Origin: CAYTLW01 sp964438735
Lineage (GTDB): Bacteria; Myxococcota_A; UBA9042
Length of the DNA: 64,000 bases
Assembly (NCBI GenBank): GCA_964438735.1
Contig: CAYTLW010000004.1
Coordinates: forward strand, 1-64,000
Direction of reading: 5' to 3'
Shown here: positions 1 to 9,372 of the stretch, piece by piece
How positions within the stretch are numbered: the stretch's first letter is position 1
Layout of the letters: the number at the start of each line of letters is the position of its first letter
Notes under the pieces: generated by a model
Databases searched by the model: none
Told to the model about the DNA's origin: nothing
Seen by the model: only the letters and a program-made list of their open reading frames with translations
Translations under genes and position numbers: made by a program

Positions 1-404
1 AGCTCGAGCTCCTCGACGTTCACGTCGGTGCCCTTGCCGTCGAGGGTGAAGCCCTTCCACTTGGTGGGCCATGCCTCGAAGAAGTTGTAACGCATGATCT
101 CGCTACCATCATCGGCGCACAGGATGATCGATCCCGACTTGCGCTGCACTTTGCCCTCGATCACGGCCTTGCGCCACTCCCAGAGCTCGGTGTTGTTGAT
201 GTAGCCACGCTTCAGCGTGATGTTCGTGTACTTGGTACGACCCGGGCGCTTACGCAGGATCAGGTCGTCGCCGTCCTGGTACTCAACAATCTCGGTCTCG
301 GAATCGAGGCCTTCGACGTTACGGAAGGCGCCGGTGGTCACACCCTCGACCTCGACCTTAAAGTTGAAGTTACCAATGTGATCAAAATCACGACGATTTG
401 GCAT
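1..404 (-). CDS. Phage-tail/contractile-injection tube protein, 3' end outside the window
   Basis: The first 134 codons are present; the gene leaves the window at base 1. It starts MPNRRDFDHIGNFNFKVEVEG, with a GGAG ribosome site about 9 nt before the ATG. The pattern of an N-terminal NF-F-VE strand, a G-F-N-V-E-G-L segment, then RKRPGR-KYTNITLKRGY and a W-EW-K helix is the signature of the T4 gp19-like/TIGR02241 tail-tube family, whose members are about 145-150 residues, so only some 10-15 residues should be missing. In phage and in extracellular contractile injection systems (Afp, PVC, MACs) these proteins stack as hexamers to form the inner tube. The absence of phage genes to the right and the small tube size favour an injection system over a prophage, but the decisive neighbours lie outside. 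Confidence 0.8.
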   Translation of the reverse strand, partial: MPNRRDFDHIGNFNFKVEVEGVTTGAFRNVEGLDSETEIVEYQDGDDLILRKRPGRTKYTNITLKRGYINNTELWEWRKAVIEGKVQRKSGSIILCADDGSEIMRYNFFEAWPTKWKGFTLDGKGTDVNVEELE

Positions 405-590
405 TGTCTATCTCCTATCCCACGTCGGGGAATCGGCAAATTGTCGAAAACGGCTTGCAGCACTCTACCGCCTGCCGTGTACGTGAACTCCATTGCCGCG
501 TCGGGCGCCGGAGGGACACGACTCCGCTTTGCGAAGCATCGTGACCCTAAGCGATCCAGGGTGTGCAGACAAGAACCACTTCGGGGGCGC

Positions 591-623
591 GGGGTCCGCC
601 GACCCCAGGCCTTGATCAAGGCC
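591..623 (-). terminator. Two adjacent inverted repeats at the end of the nuclease gene
   Basis: Two perfect inverted repeats lie back to back. A 16-bp palindrome, GGCCTTGATCAAGGCC (608-623), contains the TGA stop of the nuclease gene. Just downstream on the minus strand is a 6-bp stem, GGGGTC/GACCCC, with a 4-nt loop (591-606). No T-run follows, so this is at best a Rho-assisted or mRNA-3'-end-stabilising structure. The rest of the 405-615 gap holds only the upstream region of the tail-tube gene; no convincing -35/-10 pair was seen. Confidence 0.4.
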
Positions 624-1878
624 CTTTCGTATTGCGTTTGGCGGCGTCCGAAACCGCCTTCGCCTTGTCCAGTACGGATCGGGCGTGCATGACGCCCTTG
701 TAGATGTGCAGCGCGCCCGGCAGGTCGTCTGGCAACACCGCCTCGCTGACCCGAAGGCGCTCGCTGGCGGCGAAGACGATGGGCGTGGACAGACCCGCCT
801 GCACGAGCTCGACCCGCTTCCACACCGCTGCACGACTCCAGTAGCCCATGACCTCGACGTAGGCGGCACCACCATCTTCGTGATGCAGGTGCAGATCCGG
901 CACGCACAGCCCAACGCCCGGCAGGTCCAGGATCTCGGCGCAGGGTTCGGCCCGCCAGCCCAGGTCCAGACGCTCGATGTCGGCCACAAGGCGTGCCACA
1001 TCATCGGGCAAGCGCCAGGGCGCAGGTTTCCGGCCCGCCTTGCCCCGTCGCTTGCCCCCTTCGAGCGTGTACTGCAGGCGATCGCGCCGCTGGCCCCAGA
1101 CCAGCTCCGCCTCGATCCACCAGCGATCGCAACCCTCAAGCGCCGGCACCAACAGGGCCAGTTGCAGGCCGTAGCGACTCACGGCTGTGAACAGGCTGTA
1201 GGGGCCGCTGATCTGCAGCCGATAGCGGGGCACGGGGCGCTTTTCGTTGCGCGGCGGCAGTCGCTCCAACTCGAAGAGCAGGCGATGGAATTTCAATCGG
1301 CGGAACAGGCCGCGCAGCACCTCGGGATCGCGCGCTTCCACGTCCAACTGCACCTTCACCGCGCGCAGCAACACCGCCTGGGCCTGGGCGGTATCGTACA
1401 ACTCCACCAGGGCGGCGGGTGCGATGGGCTCGACCGCTTGCAGCAGCCAGGTCTCGCGCAGGTCAGCATAGAGGCGTTCGACCACCTGGCCGGCATTCAG
1501 GTCGTGCTCGGCGCCCGCATCGGCCAGCAAAGCCGCGCGATCGAATCCCGCCGCGCCGCCAGCGCGCCGTCGTCGGGTCGCCTCCAGGAAGACCTGCTCG
1601 CGCAGCGCCGCCGGTTCGACGCCGTCGGCGGCGTCAAAGGTGCAGCGATCCAACGTCAGCTTGGCCAGTCCGCGCGCAAGCTTGCGCTCCGATGGCACCG
1701 ACTCCACCGCGCGCAGCGCTGTCATCAACTCGCCGCGGGAACTGCCCAGATGAGCGTCCACCAGGTCGACTACCGACTGGGCCAGCGTCAGCGCCCGCTC
1801 CTTGCGCCGGCCGCGCAGGGGCGCCACATACAGGCGACCTTGCCGTCGGCGGGCATGCACCAGGTCAGCGGTAAGCAA
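616..1878 (-). CDS. Bax1/DUF790-family nuclease, partner of XPB-like helicase
   Basis: Predicted 420-residue member of the DUF790 family, whose archaeal members (Bax1) bind XPB and are structure-specific DNA endonucleases. The start chosen is TTG at 1878, giving MLTADLVHARRRQGRLYVAPL, which matches the usual family N-terminus. A GGAGGG site lies about 6 nt upstream, and the start overlaps the helicase stop by 14 nt, indicating translational coupling. The C-terminal part contains VPDLHLHH, a Gly, then AYVEVMGYW and K-R-E. This fits the PD-(D/E)xK-like nuclease core of DUF790, where the family pattern is PDF...YLEIVGFW. The inferred role is incision during nucleotide-excision-like repair together with the upstream helicase. 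The family is confident; repair function in this bacterium is inference. Confidence 0.85.
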   Translation of the reverse strand: MLTADLVHARRRQGRLYVAPLRGRRKERALTLAQSVVDLVDAHLGSSRGELMTALRAVESVPSERKLARGLAKLTLDRCTFDAADGVEPAALREQVFLEATRRRRAGGAAGFDRAALLADAGAEHDLNAGQVVERLYADLRETWLLQAVEPIAPAALVELYDTAQAQAVLLRAVKVQLDVEARDPEVLRGLFRRLKFHRLLFELERLPPRNEKRPVPRYRLQISGPYSLFTAVSRYGLQLALLVPALEGCDRWWIEAELVWGQRRDRLQYTLEGGKRRGKAGRKPAPWRLPDDVARLVADIERLDLGWRAEPCAEILDLPGVGLCVPDLHLHHEDGGAAYVEVMGYWSRAAVWKRVELVQAGLSTPIVFAASERLRVSEAVLPDDLPGALHIYKGVMHARSVLDKAKAVSDAAKRNTKGP

Positions 1879-3256
1879 TGTGCTCCCTCCGCCGCTTGCT
1901 GGTGAAGGCCTCGACCGTGTCGCCGGCCACCAACTCATACAACAGCGCTCGCTTGTCCCCCTGTTTGCGCAGGATCCGCCCCAGGCGTTGCACGTGTTCG
2001 CGCACCGATCCGCTGCCCGAGACGATCACCGCCACATTGGCTTCGGGCACGTCGACGCCCTCGTTGAGCACCCGCGAGGTGACCACGGCGCCGTATTCGC
2101 CACTGCGCAGCCGCGCCAGCACGGTCGAACGTTCGCTGACCTTGGTCTGGTGGGTGATGGCCGGAACCAGGAAGCGCCGCGAGATCTCGTAGGCGGTGGC
2201 GTTGTCGGCGGTGAAGATGATCATCCGGTCGCCGCAATGCAGTCGCAGGAGGTGGCCCAGGGCGTCCAATTTGCCCGACGCGCAGGTGGCCAGACGCTTC
2301 TGCAGCCGCCACGCTTCCCACGCCTGCCGACCCGCCACGCTGCCAGCCGAACGCATGACGAACTGCGCCCAGCCGTCGGGCGCGCTCATGCGGATGCCGT
2401 TGTCGCGCACGAACTCGAGGTACAGGGCCCGGGCGTCGGTGTACTGCTCGCGCTCCGTCTCGGTGAGCTCGATGACCACCCGCTCGACGTCGTAGTCGGC
2501 CAGCCAGCGACCGGACATCTCGACGATGTCCTGCTGGTAGAGGATGGGCCCGACCAGGTCGTCCAGGGCGTCGTCCCGGCCGTCGCTGCGCTCTGGCGTG
2601 GCGGTCAGGCCGAGCCGATAGGGCGCCAGGCAGAGCTGCGCGGCCATGGCGTAGGAGGCCGACGGCAGGTGATGACACTCATCGAAGACCACCAGCCCGA
2701 AGCGGTTGCCCAGGTGCTCCATGTGAATCCAGGCCGAGTCATAGGTGGTCACGGTCAGCGGCAACACCCGGTGTTCGCCGCCGCCCACCACGCCCACGTC
2801 GCAGGCGAACGCGGTGCCCAGCAGGTCGTACCACTGGCGCACCAGGTCCAGCGTCGGCGCCACCACCAGCGTCGAGCGGGCCTTGTCGGCGATGGCCATC
2901 ACCGCCAGGTGACTCTTGCCGCTGCCGGTGGGCAATACGACGACGCCTCGGCCCAGATTGTCGCGCCAGGCCGCCAGGGCCTTGGTCTGGTAGGGGCGCG
3001 GTTGTCGGTGGATACGCGGGCCGCCGCTCAGCTTGTCGTAATTGCGCGCCCCGTCGTCCATGGCGATGCCCCGTCGATGCAGGGCCAGCACGATGGCGGC
3101 GTAGTCGATGGCGGGCGCCCGATGGCAGCGGCTGCGGCTGTCCCATCGACAGGCGGCCGGCAGGAGCGCAGTGTCCCGCGGCAATCCACGAATCTCGACC
3201 GTGCCCGAGGCGAAGTCGAGGCGGATCGGTCCGCTAGTTGAAGTTATGGTAGCCAA
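1865..3256 (-). CDS. XPB/Rad25-like SF2 DNA helicase
   Basis: 463-residue superfamily 2 helicase. Visible motifs in order: RPYQ Q-motif-like stretch (about 87-90), Walker A PTGSGKS (109-115), DECHH Walker B (192-196), LTATPERSDGRDD motif III (217-229, with the R-D pair typical of XPB), and QRLGRILR motif VI (423-430). This set, and the immediately following Bax1-like gene, identify an XPB-type translocase that unwinds or remodels DNA for the nuclease. The start used is TTG at 3256, overlapping the end of the upstream lipoprotein gene by 23 nt. The N-terminal 75 residues contain no catalytic motif, so an internal start cannot be excluded. All catalytic residues look intact. Confidence 0.85.
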   Translation of the reverse strand: MATITSTSGPIRLDFASGTVEIRGLPRDTALLPAACRWDSRSRCHRAPAIDYAAIVLALHRRGIAMDDGARNYDKLSGGPRIHRQPRPYQTKALAAWRDNLGRGVVVLPTGSGKSHLAVMAIADKARSTLVVAPTLDLVRQWYDLLGTAFACDVGVVGGGEHRVLPLTVTTYDSAWIHMEHLGNRFGLVVFDECHHLPSASYAMAAQLCLAPYRLGLTATPERSDGRDDALDDLVGPILYQQDIVEMSGRWLADYDVERVVIELTETEREQYTDARALYLEFVRDNGIRMSAPDGWAQFVMRSAGSVAGRQAWEAWRLQKRLATCASGKLDALGHLLRLHCGDRMIIFTADNATAYEISRRFLVPAITHQTKVSERSTVLARLRSGEYGAVVTSRVLNEGVDVPEANVAVIVSGSGSVREHVQRLGRILRKQGDKRALLYELVAGDTVEAFTSKRRREHIAYR

Positions 3257-6200
3257 GGTCGAGCTTGCCAGTGTCGGGCTTGCCGTCGGTGCGCGTGGTC
3301 ATCTGATCGAGCTTGGCCTGCGCCGCGGTGACACCCTGGGTCGAGGAGTCGACGCAAGGGGACGACTTGGATTGACCGGCGGCCGTCTGGGAGAGATAGA
3401 CGTTGCCCTTCGGGCCGGGCACAAAGAGGGGATCCAGGGCGATGCTACCGTTCACGCCGGTGATGCCCTTGCCCTTGTTGATGTCCTTGTCCGCATCGTC
3501 GACGTCGCCGTTGAGATCGCGCACATCGCTGATGGACACCGTCATGGGACCATTCTTGGGGCCCGACGGAACATGGATCTGCGCGCCGGTGGTGGCGGCG
3601 TTGCCCCAGACGATGTTGTGCTCGAGCTTCAGACCGCCCAGGACCAGCGCGATGCCGCCGCCCGCCTTGGCCTGGTTCGAGGCGAACGTGGTCGACGAGA
3701 TCACCGGCGTGGCGTTCGGTGTGGCGACGACCAGGCCGCCGCCCGTGCCGCTGGCGACGTTGCCCTCGAAGAGCCAGTTTTGCAGCAGGTGGGGGCCGCT
3801 CCCCAACAGGTAGAGGCCGGCGCCCGAGACGGCCTTGTTGCCGGCGACCACCACGTGTTTGCCGGTGAGTGGCGCGTCGACATGGAGCGCGCCACCCGCT
3901 GCCGCGGCCGTGTTGCTGGCGATATAGGCCCGCTCGATGAGCCAGCTGCCGCCCTTGGACCAGAGGAAGCCGCCGGCGCCGGTCTCGGTCTTGTTGTTCC
4001 TGACGATGGTGTCGCGGGCGGCCCACTTGCCGTCCGTGGCGTGGATGGCGCCGCCCTCGGAGCCGGCTTCATTCTTGGCAAAGACGCTGCCGTTGAAGTT
4101 CCACGTGCCCCCTTTGGCGTGGATCGCGCCGCCGCTGCCGGTGGGTGCTCCGGGGGGGTCGGCGGCCTGGTTGCTGGTGAAGCCGCAGGACTGCACCTCC
4201 CATTCGCCGCCCTTGTTGTCATAGATGGCGCCGCCGTCGCCGATGGCCCGGTTGGCCTGGAACTGGCTGCCGCTGAGGTTCCACTTTGATTTCTGCGAGG
4301 CGCTGAGGGCGCCGCCTGCGAGGCCGGCCTGGTTCTCCTTGAAGGTGCACAACGCCAGGGCGATGGCAGCCGGCGCGCTGCCCGTGGTGGCGATTGCGCC
4401 GCCAAAACCGGCCTTGTTGCTCGTCAATTCGACGCCGAACATCTCGATGGTGGCCCCGTTGATGGCGGCCACCGCGCCGCCCATGCCCGCGATCCCTTCG
4501 GCCAGGTTGTCGACGAAGACGCTGCGGGCCACGCGCAGGTGAGCCTTGGCGCCATCGACGTCGATCGCGCCGCCGGGCGACGGGTTGCTGTTGTTTGTGA
4601 ACTTGCAGTCGGACACCGAGGTGGCCGCGCCCTTGCCGTTGAGCTCGCCCAGGCGCATGGCCGCCTTCTTGCAGTTCTTGATGGTGAACCCGGCCACCAC
4701 GTTGGCCAGCGTGTGGCCGGTGCCGATGTAGCTGAACGCCGGGCCGCCGCCCTGGCAGTCGATGATCGTATTGGCGGCGCCGGATTCTGAGATGAGCACG
4801 ACGTCGCCACCCTTGCTGCCCAGGCCCATGTTGTCGCCGCCGGTCCAGGTGCCCGCGCCGACGCGCACGGCGTCGCCCTTGCCGGCCACGGCGATGGCGG
4901 TACCGATGGCCTTGTAGGGTTTGCCGGCCTTGGCCACCTCGATGATCTTGCCGCTGTAGACGTAGACCTGGACCACGCCGAAGGCGGCCTGCCCCGACTT
5001 ATCCGTGGCCGTGATGATGAGCGGGTAAGCGCCAGCAGCCAGGTTGGCGGTCGGCAGCGGGTTCTGGCTGGCGAAGAGGGAGGCGTGCTTGCCGACGCCC
5101 TTGCCCTTGGGCAGCAGCGTCACCTTACCCAGGGTCTTGTCCAGCGACGCGGCGTCCACCACCACGTGGGCGATGTCATCGATGTTCTTGTCGTGGTCGG
5201 TATCGGTGTCGGTCACGCTGACGTTGATGGAGACCTTTGTGCCCGTCTTGACCAGCGCCGGCGAGACCGTGCCGACGACCGAACTTGGCGGACTCTTCTC
5301 GACCACGGCGATGCACTTGCCCTTCTTGCACGCCTTGTCGGCGCCGCAGGAGACGCCGTCGGCCGTGGTGTCATGGCTGCACTTGCCCGACGCACCGCAC
5401 GCATCCTGCGTACACGGATCGCCATCATCGCAGTCGCTTTTCTGCTTGCAGCAGCCCAGCCCGGCCCCATCCAGGTGCAGCTGCCAGCCGTCCGAATTGC
5501 CGACCTTGCCATAGGAGTTGCTGGTGCCCGCCAGCAGCAAGTCGCCCGCGGCGGTGCCCGCGGCCGCGTCGATATTATCCTTGCCGCTGCCGCCCCACAG
5601 TCGCTTGTTCGTCACCGCGCCCTGGTCGAGATCGAAGATCACGCCGACGCCGTCGCGGTTGCCCTTTTCATGGGTCACCCCGAACGTGGCGACGGAGTTG
5701 CCCGACGATGGCAGAACGGCGCTGAACTCGTCGCTGCCGGCGCCGCCGTACAGTTGCTGGCTCTTCACGGTGAGATTGTTCGGGTCCAGGCGCGCCACCC
5801 AGCCCTGGGTGCCCTTGCTCAGATCGACGAACGCATAGCCCACCGCGACCAGGTCGCCGCCGTCGAGCTGCAGCACGTCGTACCAGCGCTGGTCCTTGTA
5901 GGTCCCGTGGGTATCGGTCTGCACGGCGCCGTTGGCCTGGATTCGGCTGATCATTCCCTGGATCGACTTGCCACCGCCGAGGTCGCTGTAGCCGACGGCG
6001 TAGAAGGTGTTCTTGCCGGCGTCGTGGTGCAGCCCGAGCAGGTGCTGTTGGCTCGCGCTCGCCAGCGCCAGCGAGGATTTGCCGTTGAAGAGGGCGCCCT
6101 TGCCGGACTTGTCCAGCTGCACCAGCAGCGCGTTCATCTTGCCACCGTCGGCGGCATGGCCGACGGCGAACACGCCGTCATCTGCCATGGGCCATGCAGC

Positions 6201-9200
6201 GGCCAGGTAGTTCGTGCCCTGGGCGCCGAAGGTGAATTCCTCCTTCTTTGTCCCGTCGCCCCCTGCGTAGACGACCCATGCGTTGTAGAACCCCGGACCT
6301 CCCTTGAAACCAACGCTCCAGACGCCGCCATCCGAGCGGGCTACCACGTCGTTGAGGTTGTCGTTGAAGTTGCCGCCGTAGGTGGTTCCCCAGAGGAGCT
6401 TGCCGGTCGCGTCCCTTCGCACCAGCAGGCCGTCGCTGTCGGCCTTATTGCTGCCGCCCACCACGTTGCCCGCGGCAACTGAGCCGCCGCCCAGCGACGT
6501 TACGCCGAAGAGCTTCTCGTTGCTGGATGGGAACTCGGGTTTGAGCGTGCCCAGGTGGAAGGTCAGCTGATCGCTGTAGGCGCACTTCTCGCAGCCCTTG
6601 ATGTCGCTGTGCTGGCACTTGCCGGTGCCGGCGTCGCAGCTGTCGGTGGTGCATCCGTCGCCATCATCGCAGTCCTTGGCCTTACCCGAACAGCCGCCGG
6701 CGCCGCACTTGTCGTCGCTGGTGCAGACGCTGCCATCATCGCAAGAGGCGCCAGGTGGGCTCGGGCTGGCCGTACAGATGCCCTTGCCGAAGTCGCACTT
6801 GTCGACCGAGCAGTCATCGCCATCGTTGCAGTCCCCGTTGTCGGAGCAGCAGCCCTGGCCGAACTTGTCTCGTCGAATGGACCACGCGGCGACGTATTTG
6901 GCTTTCGAATAGCTATGTCCCACAGCGAGCAGACCGCCATCTGCTGTCTGTTCCATGGCGTACAAGGCGTCGACCTTGTCGCCACCGATGACCTGCCCTC
7001 CGAGCACCTTGTTGTTGACCGCGTCCACGCCCAGCAGCCAACCGTCCTTGCCGTCCTTCTTGCCGACCAGGGCCACGATCCCCTCGTCGGTGACGATCAG
7101 GTCGCGGAACTCGTCATTGCCATCTTCCACGGCCACCAATTCGTCCGGATCCTTCAAGGTCGCATCGGTGACCAGCAGCCAGCCATCGCTGTCCTTCTTG
7201 CCCGGGGATACGGTCGAGCCCACGGCGAGGATCTTGTCCTTGACCATGGCCACGGCGTACAGCCGATCGGTGTCCGCGCCGCCCACCAGCTTCTTCTTCA
7301 GCCCACCGCCCGCGGGCAGCATGGCGATATAGCCCTGAGAGGACTTGCCCAGCACGGTGCTGGTGCCGACGGCGGTCAGCGCGCCGGTCTGCAGCTGCAC
7401 CGCGATGGCGTTGAAGATCTCCGTCTCCAGCGGCGCGCCGATGTGCATCTCGGTGCTCACCATCAGCTTGCCTTGGCTGTTCAGCCAGGCGATCCAGGCC
7501 TGCTTGTCGTTGGATGGCATGGTCTTCTGGCCGGCGACCAGGATCTTACCACCGGTGCCCGCGGCGATGGCCGTAAAGACATCGGCGCCCTTGCCCCCTG
7601 CGGTAATCTCCGCCTTGGACTTGCCATTGCTGTCCATACTCACGACCCAGCCGTCGCTATTGCCAGCTCCCTTGGACATGGTGTGGCCCACGGCCCAGGC
7701 GCCGCCATCGCTGGTTGCCAAGACGCCAGTGAACTTGTCGACCTTGGCGCCTCCATGCAGGCGGACCCAGACCAGCTTGCCGTCATCGGCCCGCCGGATG
7801 GCCAGCCCGTCGACCGACGGCCCACCGATCACGTGGCCAACGGCGATGCTGCCGCCGCCCTTCTCCGCAACGGCGACGTCGTAGAGGAAGTCGTTGCTGT
7901 AACTGTACTCGGGATGTTGGAATTTGCTGACGTAGAAGCGGTCGTAATAGGGGCAGGGGCTGGCGCATTTGGGCACCGCCGTGTAGCTGCAGTCGCCGGT
8001 TTTGCCATCGCAGGTATCGCTGGTGCAGTTGTCGCCATCCTCGCAGACGGTCTGGGCGCCCGCGCAGGCCCCGGCAGAGGTGCACTTATCCGGTCCGGTG
8101 CAGGCCTTGCCGTCGTCGCACTTGGCCTTCAGGTCGACCTTGTTGGCGCATTTGCCGGTCTTGGCATCGCAGGTGTCGACGGTGCAGTCCTTGCTGTCGT
8201 CGCAGACCTTGGGCTTGCCGGTCTTGCACTTGCCCGCCTCGCAGATGTCGTTGTCGGTGCATAGATCGCCATCATCGCAGGCGAGACCAGACATGGCTTT
8301 GGCCGTGCACCCCTTGTCCTTGTCGCAGGCGTCCACCGTGCAGCTGTTGCCGTCGTTGCATTCCTTGGCATCGGCTGCGTTCTTGCAGCCCGTCTTGTCG
8401 TCGCAGGTGTCGACCGTGCAGTCATGCTTGTCGGCGCAGAGCTTGTGGTTGACGGCATGCTGGCAGTCCTTGAGCGCGTCGCAGGTGTCGGTGGTGCAAT
8501 CATGGGCGTCCTTGCAGGCGCTGTTGTCGGGTGTGTACGTGCAGCCAGTCTTGACGACACAGACGTCCTTGGTGCAGTCGGTGCCGTCGCCGCAGACCTT
8601 GTGATCCAGCGTCACGGTGCAGCCATCCGGCAGCTTGCACAGGTCGATGCTGCAAGGCTGGCCGTCGTCGCAGACGCTGTTGTTGGTCTCGTACGTGCAA
8701 CCTTCCCCTTCTTTGCAATCATCTTCAGTGCAGGCGTGGCCGTCGTCGCACTTCAACGCGTCGGTGGTGTACTGGCAGCCCTTGAGGGGCACGCAGACGT
8801 CCTTGGTGCAGGCGTGGCCGTCGTCGCACTTGTCATTCTGCGTCTTGTTGCTGCAGCCCGATTGCGCGGTGCAGGTGTTGGCGATGCAGGGGATCTTGTC
8901 GTCGCAGAGGGCGTCATTGGGGGTATTCTGGCAGCCCTTGGCCGCGTCGCAGGTGTCCACGGTGCAGGCGTGAGCGTCGGCACAATCGATCTTGTCATGA
9001 ACGCAGCTGCCGGCCTTGCAATCATCCTTGGTGCAGGCGTCGCCGTCGTCGCATTGCGAGGCGTCGCTGCAGGTCCCGGCATCGACCGTACCGCTGACTT
9101 CCTCGGCGGCGTCCACTTCGCCCTGGTCCCCATCGCCCTGTTCGACGTCGCTCTGCGTGACCCCGTCGAGCGCCGTCTGGTCGCCGTCGCTCAGCTTGCC

Positions 9201-9341
9201 GTCGTCGTGCTCTGCGTCGGCGATATCCGCCTCCGAGGCGAACTTCGACGCATCCAGCCCCTCGTAGTCGCAGCCGACCACGACCAGACAGGCCACCACG
9301 GCGGCGAGTCCGAGCCGGAGCTGGCTGTGGTTGTTCATCAT
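3234..9341 (-). CDS. Giant composite lipoprotein: CTDC Cys-rich repeats, two propeller-like domains, parallel beta-helix
   Basis: 2035 residues with a signal peptide ending in a VVGC lipobox (Cys 24). An acidic linker follows. Then come 14 DDGxxCTxDxC units (about 95-465), a first block of SDGWxxxxD/AVGHTxSKG repeats resembling delta-60-like propeller blades (about 470-830), three Cys units (832-917), a second propeller-like block (about 930-1295), one Cys unit (about 1300-1345), a Ca-binding beta-sandwich-like stretch with D-T-D-T-D (about 1350-1470), and a long GGAI/GAIHA repeat region (about 1490-1990) typical of right-handed parallel beta-helices. It is predicted to be a surface-anchored protein stabilised by disulfides and calcium. 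A GGGAG site precedes the ATG, and the TPR protein gene ends 31 nt upstream. Function unknown; adhesion or carbohydrate contact is inference from the beta-helix. Confidence 0.85.
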   Translation of the reverse strand: MMNNHSQLRLGLAAVVACLVVVGCDYEGLDASKFASEADIADAEHDDGKLSDGDQTALDGVTQSDVEQGDGDQGEVDAAEEVSGTVDAGTCSDASQCDDGDACTKDDCKAGSCVHDKIDCADAHACTVDTCDAAKGCQNTPNDALCDDKIPCIANTCTAQSGCSNKTQNDKCDDGHACTKDVCVPLKGCQYTTDALKCDDGHACTEDDCKEGEGCTYETNNSVCDDGQPCSIDLCKLPDGCTVTLDHKVCGDGTDCTKDVCVVKTGCTYTPDNSACKDAHDCTTDTCDALKDCQHAVNHKLCADKHDCTVDTCDDKTGCKNAADAKECNDGNSCTVDACDKDKGCTAKAMSGLACDDGDLCTDNDICEAGKCKTGKPKVCDDSKDCTVDTCDAKTGKCANKVDLKAKCDDGKACTGPDKCTSAGACAGAQTVCEDGDNCTSDTCDGKTGDCSYTAVPKCASPCPYYDRFYVSKFQHPEYSYSNDFLYDVAVAEKGGGSIAVGHVIGGPSVDGLAIRRADDGKLVWVRLHGGAKVDKFTGVLATSDGGAWAVGHTMSKGAGNSDGWVVSMDSNGKSKAEITAGGKGADVFTAIAAGTGGKILVAGQKTMPSNDKQAWIAWLNSQGKLMVSTEMHIGAPLETEIFNAIAVQLQTGALTAVGTSTVLGKSSQGYIAMLPAGGGLKKKLVGGADTDRLYAVAMVKDKILAVGSTVSPGKKDSDGWLLVTDATLKDPDELVAVEDGNDEFRDLIVTDEGIVALVGKKDGKDGWLLGVDAVNNKVLGGQVIGGDKVDALYAMEQTADGGLLAVGHSYSKAKYVAAWSIRRDKFGQGCCSDNGDCNDGDDCSVDKCDFGKGICTASPSPPGASCDDGSVCTSDDKCGAGGCSGKAKDCDDGDGCTTDSCDAGTGKCQHSDIKGCEKCAYSDQLTFHLGTLKPEFPSSNEKLFGVTSLGGGSVAAGNVVGGSNKADSDGLLVRRDATGKLLWGTTYGGNFNDNLNDVVARSDGGVWSVGFKGGPGFYNAWVVYAGGDGTKKEEFTFGAQGTNYLAAAWPMADDGVFAVGHAADGGKMNALLVQLDKSGKGALFNGKSSLALASASQQHLLGLHHDAGKNTFYAVGYSDLGGGKSIQGMISRIQANGAVQTDTHGTYKDQRWYDVLQLDGGDLVAVGYAFVDLSKGTQGWVARLDPNNLTVKSQQLYGGAGSDEFSAVLPSSGNSVATFGVTHEKGNRDGVGVIFDLDQGAVTNKRLWGGSGKDNIDAAAGTAAGDLLLAGTSNSYGKVGNSDGWQLHLDGAGLGCCKQKSDCDDGDPCTQDACGASGKCSHDTTADGVSCGADKACKKGKCIAVVEKSPPSSVVGTVSPALVKTGTKVSINVSVTDTDTDHDKNIDDIAHVVVDAASLDKTLGKVTLLPKGKGVGKHASLFASQNPLPTANLAAGAYPLIITATDKSGQAAFGVVQVYVYSGKIIEVAKAGKPYKAIGTAIAVAGKGDAVRVGAGTWTGGDNMGLGSKGGDVVLISESGAANTIIDCQGGGPAFSYIGTGHTLANVVAGFTIKNCKKAAMRLGELNGKGAATSVSDCKFTNNSNPSPGGAIDVDGAKAHLRVARSVFVDNLAEGIAGMGGAVAAINGATIEMFGVELTSNKAGFGGAIATTGSAPAAIALALCTFKENQAGLAGGALSASQKSKWNLSGSQFQANRAIGDGGAIYDNKGGEWEVQSCGFTSNQAADPPGAPTGSGGAIHAKGGTWNFNGSVFAKNEAGSEGGAIHATDGKWAARDTIVRNNKTETGAGGFLWSKGGSWLIERAYIASNTAAAAGGALHVDAPLTGKHVVVAGNKAVSGAGLYLLGSGPHLLQNWLFEGNVASGTGGGLVVATPNATPVISSTTFASNQAKAGGGIALVLGGLKLEHNIVWGNAATTGAQIHVPSGPKNGPMTVSISDVRDLNGDVDDADKDINKGKGITGVNGSIALDPLFVPGPKGNVYLSQTAAGQSKSSPCVDSSTQGVTAAQAKLDQMTTRTDGKPDTGKLDLGYHNFN

Positions 9342-9372
9342 GCTCCCTCGCGACCTCTCCGGCTCTGCCGAC

